DNA of 5,289 nt, taken from NCBI GenBank assembly GCA_030600135.1, contig JAUVMS010000285.1:1-5289 (forward strand), given 5' to 3'. Shown here in pieces: positions 1 to 5,038 of this stretch (the first letter of the stretch is position 1; every line of letters begins with the position of its first letter). The notes beneath the pieces are model-generated. The model had not been told where the DNA came from. It did not search any database and was given only the letters and a program-made list of their open reading frames with translations. The position numbers were made by a program, and so were the translations under genes. Source of the stretch: Hyphomicrobiales bacterium. GTDB lineage: Bacteria > Pseudomonadota > Alphaproteobacteria > Rhizobiales > JAUVMS01.

Positions 1-1603
1 CGTCAGCCTCGATGCCGCCACGTGCGTTGCACAGTTGCGTATAGGCGGCCGACCCCGGGTCGCCGCCAACATTGGCGACGCAGAGGTACTGCAGAAAGCT
101 TGCGGCGTCAGACCCGGAGATCTCGAATTTCGTGAATGAGCTCTGGTCGATCAGAACCACGCTCTCGCGGGCCGCACGATGCTCGCGCCCGACTGTGTCG
201 ATTTCGTGGGCTCGGTCCCAGCTGTAGGTCGGCGAGGGTGGTTGACCGCTTGCGGCGAACCAGTTTGCCCGCTCCCAACCGAATTTTGCTCCATAGACAG
301 CGCCCTGCAAATTGAGCGTTTGATAGAGCGGGCTGCGCCGGATGCCGCGCGCGCTCGCCAACTCATCACCGGGCCAGGGACTTGCATAGTATCTGCCGTA
401 GCTCTCAATGGCTCTGTCGTGCAGAAATGCATGGCCGGCGTGCAGCGGGCCGAAGCGACGGACGTCGAACGGCCATAGATCCAACCCGGGGTCGCCATCG
501 AGAACCCAGTGGGCCATCGCCTTGCCGGCGCCACCAGAAGCGGCGATGCCGGACGTGAAGGCACAGGCGACGAAGAAATTTGCAAGGCCCGGCATTGGCC
601 CCATGATGGGTTCACCATCCGGGGAGATTGGAATGGGGCCATTGGTGATGGTGCGGATCCCGAGATCCTTCAGGAGAGGCAGCCGACGGGCGGCAGGTTC
701 GTAAATCTCCTCCAGGCGATCCAGATTGCCGTCGAAAAGATGGCGCTCCTGATCCCAAGGTAACCCGTCCTTTGAGCCAACTGCCTTGGTCCTCTTTTCC
801 CATCCTCCGATTGCCAATGCGCCGGGTTCGGGTTTGGCGTAGTAGTTGCCGTCAGGATCGCGAAAGGCTGGCAGGCCATCCGGGACCTTGTTAGTTTTTT
901 CAGTGACAATATACTGGTGCTCCACAACACCAGCGGGGATTTCGACACCAGCAAGCCAGCCGACCTGCCTGGCCCATAGTCCGGCCGCATTGACGACGGT
1001 TTCGACCGCGATCGTGCCCTGGTCCGTTACGACGTGGGTGATGCGGTTTGCATCGCGCAGTAGTTCCGTTACTCGACAATGTTCGACAATCCGGCCACCG
1101 CCTGACCGAAAACCCTTGGCATAGGCCTGGGTGAGGCTATAGGGGTCGATATGACCATCGGTCGGTATGAAGGCCGCGCCGACGAGATCGTCGGTCTCCA
1201 TCAGTGGGTACAAGTCGCGGGCCTCTGCCGGCGTCAGCAACTCCATCTCGAAGCCGGCGCCGCGCGCCGCCGTATGGGAGCGCAGCAATTCCTTCCACCG
1301 ATCCTGGGTAGCTGCGATCCTGATACTGCCAACTTTCCGCCAACCGGGTGCCTGGCCGGTTTCCTCTTCCAGCTTATCGAACAGCCGCACGCTGTCGTTC
1401 ATGAGCACAGTGAGGTTTTGGTGCGACCGGAATTGCCCGACCAGTCCCGCGGCGTGCCATGTGGCGCCGTCGGTGAGCCCCGCCTTTTCCAATAGCACGA
1501 CGTCGCGTTCGCCGGCCCTGGCCAGATGGAACGCGATGCTGGTGCCAATCACTCCACCGCCAATCACGACGATGCGGGCGCTAGTCGGAAAAGTTTTGTC
1601 CAT
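1..1603 (-). CDS. Dimethylglycine/sarcosine dehydrogenase-like FAD oxidoreductase with GcvT domain (C-terminus outside the window)
   Basis: One uninterrupted frame runs from an ATG at 1603 to the left edge (534 codons seen; the family is usually about 800-830 residues, so roughly a third is missing). Seen: a Rossmann FAD motif at residues 11-31 with core GGGVIG (15-20) and acidic Glu39. A TWHAAG motif follows at 48-53, whose His50 matches the histidine that carries covalent FAD in dimethylglycine dehydrogenases (family knowledge). The DAO domain closes near EPIMGPMPGL and SGIAASGGAG (about 330-365). A short FAO_M linker follows, and a GcvT aminomethyltransferase domain starts near residue 425 (SPLYQT). 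The window stops at GGIEAD, in the folate-binding part. The likely reaction is oxidative N-demethylation of a dimethyl- or monomethyl-amino acid, with formaldehyde passed to tetrahydrofolate in the cytoplasm. The start is supported by GGGAGA seven bases upstream. It is the second gene of an operon with the mttB homologue. The exact substrate is not determinable. Confidence 0.93.
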   Translation of the reverse strand, partial: MDKTFPTSARIVVIGGGVIGTSIAFHLARAGERDVVLLEKAGLTDGATWHAAGLVGQFRSHQNLTVLMNDSVRLFDKLEEETGQAPGWRKVGSIRIAATQDRWKELLRSHTAARGAGFEMELLTPAEARDLYPLMETDDLVGAAFIPTDGHIDPYSLTQAYAKGFRSGGGRIVEHCRVTELLRDANRITHVVTDQGTIAVETVVNAAGLWARQVGWLAGVEIPAGVVEHQYIVTEKTNKVPDGLPAFRDPDGNYYAKPEPGALAIGGWEKRTKAVGSKDGLPWDQERHLFDGNLDRLEEIYEPAARRLPLLKDLGIRTITNGPIPISPDGEPIMGPMPGLANFFVACAFTSGIAASGGAGKAMAHWVLDGDPGLDLWPFDVRRFGPLHAGHAFLHDRAIESYGRYYASPWPGDELASARGIRRSPLYQTLNLQGAVYGAKFGWERANWFAASGQPPSPTYSWDRAHEIDTVGREHRAARESVVLIDQSSFTKFEISGSDAASFLQYLCVANVGGDPGSAAYTQLCNARGGIEAD

Positions 1604-1632
1604 GAAATCGTCTCCCAGCCCGAAGTCACCCC
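1604..1632 (-). promoter_or_regulatory. Intercistronic gap with Shine-Dalgarno for the flavoprotein gene
   Basis: The 29 bases between the mttB-like stop and the next ATG hold GGGAGA (minus strand, 1611-1616) seven bases before the start. There is no hairpin with a T-tract, so the two genes are probably cotranscribed. Confidence 0.6.
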
Positions 1633-3153
1633 TTAGGCGGCTGAGCGTCGGCGCCGGTTGGTCCGCCGCGAACGCTTGGCCTGCGTGCCACCGACATCTT
1701 GGCGTATCCACCCGTCCGGGAGCGTTGAGCGGCCGTCAACCAGCCCATCGAATTCGTCGCGTATTCGCCGGTCGACGCCCGGGTCGACGGCAAACCTGTT
1801 CGGCGTTGACAGAATTTCCAGCGCCCTGTTCATCGCCCGCTGATGGATTGTCGAAGCGCCTTCCAACTCCCATTTCTCGCGCAACTTTCTGTCGGCGAGT
1901 TGCGGCATGAATGTCGCGTCGTGCATGCGCTTCAATGTCTCGGGGTTGGCCGCGAACATGCCGGCGGGTCCGGTGGCTTTGATTTCCTCGAGTGAGACGC
2001 TTTCCTGCGAAAATCCGAACCCATTGCGGACATACTTGATCATGAGCGCGATCTCGTTGTCGATGACAACCTGGCCGAAATCAAACGACATTAATGCATC
2101 CTGCAGCGCGCCCATGACGATGAAACTGACGCCGGAAACCGCACCGAGCAGCGGCGACATGCCCTTTTCGAATCCGGCTTGGGCATCGGCGACTTTGGAA
2201 TTGGTCAAGCCAAGATAGCCACCAGAAGGAACGTTGTAGAACCGTCCCATCTGGCAGACCGCCGAATTCATCATGCCGATCTCTATCGCCCCCGGCGCAT
2301 AGGCGCCATCGCGCATGTCGGCAAACACCGGCAAAAAGTTGTAGATCTGTGCCGTGCCCGGTTTCGACATCTGGACAAGCGTCGCGGCGGCCAGCCATTC
2401 GGCGTTCATCAATGTCAGCATTCCGGCGAGCGAGAGCGGCGTGCTCAAACCGCCCATGGGGGCGATGGTTCCATAGGCCGTGATGTCGTTCTCGGCATAG
2501 AACATCAACATTTCGGTGCTGTCGAAGTCCATGGTCAACGGCGACACGATCGAGCAATAGCCGAAGTTGATGAACGGGCGTTCCAGGTAGGCTTCCCTCG
2601 ATCCGGCGATGAGTTCGCCGAGCTTCAGTACCTGGCGCGCCTCGCCGACATCGATGACGGATGTCCGACACGGCTTCACGCAGTTTTTGAGCGCCGGATA
2701 GAACCGCGACAGGCTGAATTGTCCGGTGGGGGCATCGTCGGCCAGTGTCGAAATCGAGAAAAGGTCAAAACCCGGCAGTTCGTTCACCATATGGGCAATT
2801 CGGGCAATGTCGTCGGAAGTGGCGCGGCGGCACTTGCCGCTCACGGGATCGACGATGTCCGGCGCCGAGCTGGCCGTTGCGATCACCGGCAACTTGCGCG
2901 GAAAGGTGACATCGTGGTCCGGATCGCGGCCGCGCAGCGTGATCGTCGGGGGAATGAGCTTGCGATAGCGCTCGACCACCTCGGAAGGGATGCGCACAAT
3001 TTCTGTTTCGTGATTGACGTTGGCGCCATGTTCGGCAAAGCGGTGGCGCGCCTTTTCGTTGCGCACCAACAGCCCCACCTCCTCGAGTATTTCCAGTGAA
3101 CTCTCGTGAACATAGCGAACATCGTCATCGCTCAGATACGAGAAGTAGTTCAT
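1633..3153 (-). CDS. MttB-family (non-pyrrolysine) trimethylamine/betaine methyltransferase
   Basis: About 506 residues from ATG 3153, close to the usual family length. Family features seen: an N-terminal segment LSDDDVRYVHESSLEILEEV, typical of the MttB/COG5598 family, and a TIM-barrel body with the stretches INFGYCSIVSPL, PMGG, and NSKVADAQAGFEKG. MttB of methanogens needs pyrrolysine encoded by an internal UAG. This frame contains no UAG and ends in TAA, so it belongs to the non-Pyl branch, whose studied members (for example MtgB) demethylate glycine betaine or related quaternary amines and methylate a corrinoid protein. The substrate here is unknown. ATG 3153 is preferred because GGTGA lies five bases upstream and the family's conserved N-terminus starts right after it. 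A GTG at 3207 would add 18 residues but has no good ribosome site. The C-terminus is oddly arginine-rich (KRSRRTNRRRRSAA). It is the first gene of an operon with the DMGDH-like gene, divergent from the LysR gene. Confidence 0.92.
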   Translation of the reverse strand: MNYFSYLSDDDVRYVHESSLEILEEVGLLVRNEKARHRFAEHGANVNHETEIVRIPSEVVERYRKLIPPTITLRGRDPDHDVTFPRKLPVIATASSAPDIVDPVSGKCRRATSDDIARIAHMVNELPGFDLFSISTLADDAPTGQFSLSRFYPALKNCVKPCRTSVIDVGEARQVLKLGELIAGSREAYLERPFINFGYCSIVSPLTMDFDSTEMLMFYAENDITAYGTIAPMGGLSTPLSLAGMLTLMNAEWLAAATLVQMSKPGTAQIYNFLPVFADMRDGAYAPGAIEIGMMNSAVCQMGRFYNVPSGGYLGLTNSKVADAQAGFEKGMSPLLGAVSGVSFIVMGALQDALMSFDFGQVVIDNEIALMIKYVRNGFGFSQESVSLEEIKATGPAGMFAANPETLKRMHDATFMPQLADRKLREKWELEGASTIHQRAMNRALEILSTPNRFAVDPGVDRRIRDEFDGLVDGRSTLPDGWIRQDVGGTQAKRSRRTNRRRRSAA

Positions 3154-3158
3154 GGGCG

Positions 3159-3163
3159 TCACC
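3159..3163 (-). promoter_or_regulatory. Shine-Dalgarno deciding the mttB-like start
   Basis: GGTGA on the minus strand lies five bases before ATG 3153. The upstream in-frame GTG (3207) has no comparable purine-rich site. This is the main reason for choosing the shorter protein. Confidence 0.5.
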
Positions 3164-3235
3164 GCATCTGGTTGGCGTGAGCGATCGAACGACGCAGCGT
3201 GTCGCACAATCGGAGACGGTAACTATCGAGCGTAC

Positions 3236-3246
3236 CCATCGGATGG
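3236..3246. promoter_or_regulatory. Palindrome CCATC-G-GATGG, possible LysR operator
   Basis: A perfect 5+5 base inverted repeat with a one-base centre. It sits in the spacer of the minus-strand promoter and directly abuts the plus-strand TATAAT. An AT-N11-AT element, matching the loose LysR T-N11-A pattern, lies just upstream at 3225-3239. The position between divergent promoters suggests a regulator site, but neither motif is specific. Confidence 0.3.
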
Positions 3247-3252
3247 TATAAT
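3247..3252 (+). promoter_or_regulatory. Candidate -10 box (TATAAT) of the lysR promoter
   Basis: A perfect TATAAT lies 40 bases before the LysR ATG. The -35 position (around 3224-3229, TATCGA) is weak. It touches the -35 of the divergent candidate promoter, so the two promoters would overlap and compete, a usual arrangement for autoregulated LysR genes. Confidence 0.45.
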
Positions 3253-3277
3253 GACAAACAATGCATTTGCACTCTAA
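3251..3277 (+). other. Tiny upstream reading frame MTNNAFAL before lysR
   Basis: Eight codons plus TAA, in the same frame as lysR, with GGATGG four bases upstream. The TAA overlaps the lysR Shine-Dalgarno. The same position in the repeat copy holds MTNNSSWF plus TGA (4662-4688), identical in the first four codons and in length. If the TATAAT at 3247-3252 is the true -10, transcription would begin after this ATG and it could not be translated. A leader peptide is therefore only a possibility. Confidence 0.2.
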
Positions 3278-3281
3278 GGGA
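3276..3281 (+). promoter_or_regulatory. Shine-Dalgarno of the lysR gene
   Basis: AAGGGA is five bases from TTG 3287 and eleven from ATG 3293, so spacing favours the TTG and codon preference favours the ATG. It overlaps the stop codon (3275-3277) of a tiny upstream reading frame. Confidence 0.5.
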
Positions 3282-3292
3282 TCAATTTGGTT

Positions 3293-4180
3293 ATGGCTCG
3301 GGGCGAGCAAATAGACGCACTGCCGCCGCTTGAATGGTTGCGCGTCTTTGAAGCCGCAGGCCGCCTGGGCAACTTCACAGAAGCCGCCAATGAGCTGGGC
3401 TTGACGCAAGCCGCCGTCAGTCAACGGATCCGCAATCTGGAGTCCCGGCTAAGCACCCATCTGTTTTTGAGGCACGCGCGTGGTGTCGAGTTAACCGCCG
3501 ATGGCGAGGCCTATCTGCCTCATGTCCAAAACGCCCTCACAGCGCTGGTGCGAAGCACGGCGGATCTCTTCGGTGCAGCGCGCAGCAAAATCACCATTGC
3601 GACACCATCCTCGGTGGCACAATTGTGGATTGCACCAAGACTTGTGGCTCTGGCGGTGGACCAACCAAATCTCCAGATTTCAGTCACCACTGTGCATCGG
3701 CCGGCAGACTATGCGGCCGCAGAAGCGGATTTCGACGTTCGTTTCGGGGTGGGTGAATGGCAGGATCGTCGAGCGGTGCGACTATTCGAAGAGGTGCTCG
3801 CACCGGTCGCTGCACCGCTGCTGATCGAGGGGTCGAGGATCGACTGGCGACGTTTGCCGCAAATCGCAGTGTCTGGGCCGCGTGATGGTTGGCGGGAATG
3901 GGCGGCTGCGAGCGGTGTCGCGCCACCGAGGCCGCCTTCGCTCAGGTTTGACAGCTTCGCCCCCGCCTTACATGCCGCGAAATCCGGCGCAGGTGTGTTG
4001 CTTGCCTCGCTTGCGCTTACCGTGGCGGCATTGCAGGCGGGCACCCTCGTGCGTCTGCCGGAGCAGTCGGTCCAAATGGAACAGGGCTATTGGCTGACAT
4101 GGCCAGTTTCGGGCGTCGTCCTGACCGGCCACGAAATCATCGTTTCCGCGCTCTGCCAAAGTGATGGAATGGTCATCTGA
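3293..4180 (+). CDS. LysR-family transcriptional regulator, GcvA-like
   Basis: A 295-residue protein of normal LysR length. The N-terminus has the GcvA-type opening LPPLEWLRVFEAAGRLGNFT, followed by the helix-turn-helix AANELGLTQAAVSQRIRNLE at about residues 31-50 and the wing ending in LTADGEAYLP. The remainder (about 90-290) is a periplasmic-binding-like effector domain with the expected ITIATPSSVAQLWIAPRL opening and a late GAGVLLASLAL segment. It is a cytoplasmic DNA-binding regulator that probably controls the divergent methyltransferase/dehydrogenase operon and itself, with a methylated amine or breakdown product as likely effector (inference from position). The start is uncertain: ATG 3293 has AAGGGA eleven bases upstream, while an in-frame TTG at 3287 has it at an ideal five bases and would add two residues. 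It ends in TGA and converges on the tarD-like fragment 55 bases away. Confidence 0.95.
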   Translation: MARGEQIDALPPLEWLRVFEAAGRLGNFTEAANELGLTQAAVSQRIRNLESRLSTHLFLRHARGVELTADGEAYLPHVQNALTALVRSTADLFGAARSKITIATPSSVAQLWIAPRLVALAVDQPNLQISVTTVHRPADYAAAEADFDVRFGVGEWQDRRAVRLFEEVLAPVAAPLLIEGSRIDWRRLPQIAVSGPRDGWREWAAASGVAPPRPPSLRFDSFAPALHAAKSGAGVLLASLALTVAALQAGTLVRLPEQSVQMEQGYWLTWPVSGVVLTGHEIIVSALCQSDGMVI

Positions 4181-4207
4181 CATGAACGTTCAAATTCGCG
4201 GGATCGA

Positions 4208-4225
4208 TCGAGGGTCTTGCCTCGG
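4208..4225. terminator. Weak hairpin between convergent lysR and tarD fragment
   Basis: CGAGG and CCTCG can pair around a six-base loop (4209-4224), with an outer G-T wobble. There is no T-tract on either strand, so as an intrinsic terminator it is poor. It is listed because it is the only hairpin in the convergent gap. Confidence 0.15.
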
Positions 4226-4234
4226 ACATGCAAC

Positions 4235-4579
4235 TCACATCTCGATTAGGCGGCAGAACAAATCCATGAGCTGCCCCCGCGTTTCAAAGCCGATGCCAGG
4301 CTCATTGGGCGGCGTCGTCATGCCGTCAGCGATTTTCCGATCATCCGAAAAACCACCAAATGGTTGAAAATTGTGCGGGTTGCATTCACAGCCACCGAGG
4401 CCTAGGCCGGCGGCCACGTGCAAACCGAATAGATGTCCGCCGTGGGGCTGGAAATCCCGTCGCGACCAGCCCGCATCGAGGAACAATTCTATAATGCGGG
4501 CATACTCCGCCAGACCGTAACAATGGGCCGGATCAAATGTCAGGACGTCGTGGCCTGCTCGCAAGTCCCCATAGCGCAT
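4235..4579 (-). pseudogene. C-terminal fragment of an enolase-superfamily dehydratase (D-tartrate dehydratase TarD-like)
   Basis: The 114 codons from ATG 4579 (open back to a TAG at 4622) match the end of the mandelate racemase/dehydratase group of the enolase superfamily: LTFDPAHCYGLAEYARI, QPHGGHLFGLHVAAGLGLGG, FQPFGGFSDD and PPNEPGIGFE. Intact members are near 390 residues, so about the first 270 are missing, including the capping domain, the KxK base and the metal-binding acidic residues. The fragment cannot be an active enzyme alone. His46 and Asp16 are 30 residues apart, and His46 is 68 residues from the end. This fits the His-Asp dyad of B. japonicum TarD as I recall it (His322, Asp292 of 389), supporting a TarD-like rather than other subgroup origin. 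The homology begins at MRYGD, exactly at the edge of repeat copy B, so the break looks like a recombination junction. Whether it is expressed is unknown. Confidence 0.8.
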
Positions 4580-4691
4580 CTGGTTGGCGCGAGCGATTAA
4601 CGACAGTTGGCGTCGGTCCGCCTATGCGCGCCGCCAACCAAACTAATGGTGCCGAGGGGCGATGACAAACAATTCTAGTTGGTTCTGAGGG
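4575..4691. repeat. Dispersed direct repeat, copy B (upstream of the tarD-like fragment)
   Basis: This is the diverged partner of 3163-3280 in the same orientation. Its left end supplies the ATG (4577-4579) and the preceding CGCCAACCAG of the tarD-like fragment, as copy A supplies the leader of the mttB-like gene. Copy B lacks the TATAAT of copy A (GGCGAT instead). It retains an eight-codon frame MTNNSSWF plus TGA (4662-4688) followed by a G-rich run, but no regulator gene follows on the plus strand. Confidence 0.8.
4581..4640. repeat. Inverted repeat TGGTTGGCG / CGCCAACCA
   Basis: Nine bases at 4581-4589 are repeated inverted at 4632-4640 with 42 bases between. A further direct GTTGGCG occurs at 4606-4612. 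Copy A of the large repeat has only the first arm (3169-3177). It may be a cluster of regulator sites or a hairpin; no function can be assigned. Confidence 0.4.
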
Positions 4692-4706
4692 GGAATTCGT
4701 GGAGGT

Positions 4707-4874
4707 TCAGACCAGTTCGCGATTCTGCTTCCGGCGCAGGGACAGACATGCGCTCTCGAAGTTGTCGGCAACCTTGGCAATCCGACTTGAGCTTCCGACG
4801 AACCCGAACTTACGCAGGCGACCAGCGGTCCATGCCTCTGCCTCCGCCAGCCGGCGCGGTCGTCGCGTACGCAT
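4707..4874 (-). CDS. Small hypothetical ORF, 55 codons, doubtful
   Basis: ATG 4874 to TGA 4707 encodes a basic peptide beginning MRTRRPRRLAEAEAWTAG and ending RRKQNRELV. The composition of its second half (RKFGFVGSSSRIAKVADNFE) looks more protein-like than the other frames here. It has no good Shine-Dalgarno and no membrane segment or known domain. A TAA lies two codons before the ATG. It may be the tail of a broken gene whose start is at 4926, in a different frame. I do not recognise it. Confidence 0.2.
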   Translation of the reverse strand: MRTRRPRRLAEAEAWTAGRLRKFGFVGSSSRIAKVADNFESACLSLRRKQNRELV

Positions 4875-4902
4875 TTGTTCTTACGGACGGCGGGAGTTCG
4901 AC

Positions 4903-4926
4903 TTAGGTGGTGATCTTGAGGCCCAT
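4903..4926 (-). pseudogene. Orphan gene start: perfect Shine-Dalgarno and ATG with only seven codons
   Basis: AGGAGG (minus strand, 4935-4940) lies eight bases before ATG 4926, the strongest ribosome site in the window. The frame reads MGLKITT and then TAA. This looks like the front of a gene whose remainder was lost or frameshifted; one indel would lead toward the frame of the 55-codon ORF at 4707-4874. A true minimal peptide cannot be excluded. Confidence 0.3.
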
Positions 4927-4976
4927 TGCTGCGACCTCCTGTCCGCCAAGGCGACGTGTTGGAATATCCATTGGGC

Positions 4977-4988
4977 CCGCGCGCGCGG
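4977..4988. repeat. Alternating CG palindrome
   Basis: CCGCGCGCGCGG is a perfect 12-base palindrome of alternating C and G about 50 bases downstream of the TadG-like stop. It could form a tight hairpin in RNA, but no T-tract follows on the minus strand, so a terminator call is not justified. Confidence 0.3.
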
Positions 4989-5038
4989 CGCAAAGCCGTG
5001 TAGACCCATTGGTTACACTCAATGTTCGGCATCAAGCG

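Larger units (their letters stand above)
3229..3257 (-). promoter_or_regulatory. Candidate promoter of the mttB-like operon
   Basis: On the minus strand a -35-like TTGTCA (3252-3257, one mismatch to consensus) is followed after 17 bases by a weak -10-like TACGCT (3229-3234). Transcription would start near 3222, giving an untranslated leader of roughly 70 bases before ATG 3153. The poor -10 fits an activator-dependent promoter, as is common for LysR targets, but this is inference. Confidence 0.3.
3163..3280. repeat. Dispersed direct repeat, copy A (mttB/lysR intergenic region)
   Basis: Blocks shared with copy B (4575-4691): 3163-3193 matches 4575-4604 at 28 of 31 aligned positions, including 15 identical bases and one single-base gap. 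The 12 bases ATGACAAACAAT at 3251-3262 are identical to 4662-4673. The stretch before the lysR ribosome site (CTCTAAGGG against TTCTGAGGG) also matches. The offset is 1412 bases before the gap and 1411 after it. The 57 bases between the first two blocks match at only about a third of positions. Confidence 0.8.
4580..5038. other. About 460 bases without a convincing gene
   Basis: This lies between the tarD-like fragment and the end of the TadG-like gene. It holds repeat copy B, the orphan start at 4926, the doubtful 55-codon ORF and a CG-alternating palindrome. Longer open frames exist on both strands (130 codons minus from 5035, 128 codons plus from 4699). They have skewed, arginine/serine/proline-rich compositions without recognisable domains, as expected of chance frames in GC-rich DNA. 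It is best read as decayed sequence. Confidence 0.6.

Noticed and set aside
151..990. Several 60-160 codon frames on both strands at the left end
   Set aside because: They are all shadows of the single continuous flavoprotein frame, which was translated codon by codon without a stop or frameshift.
1167..1910. A 247-codon plus-strand frame spanning the junction of the two operon genes
   Set aside because: It is antisense to two well-supported genes, has low-complexity Ser/Pro/Arg composition and no family match.
2179..3099. A 306-codon open frame on the plus strand
   Set aside because: It lies wholly antisense to the mttB-like gene, is rich in Arg/His/Gly, has no recognisable domain, and arises from codon bias of the real gene.
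1633..3153. Pyrrolysine-type MttB
   Set aside because: There is no in-frame TAG and the stop is TAA, so no amber codon needs reading through.
3154..3207. GTG start at 3207 for the mttB-like gene
   Set aside because: No Shine-Dalgarno is seen, and the 18 extra residues precede the family's conserved N-terminus. It is kept only as an alternative.
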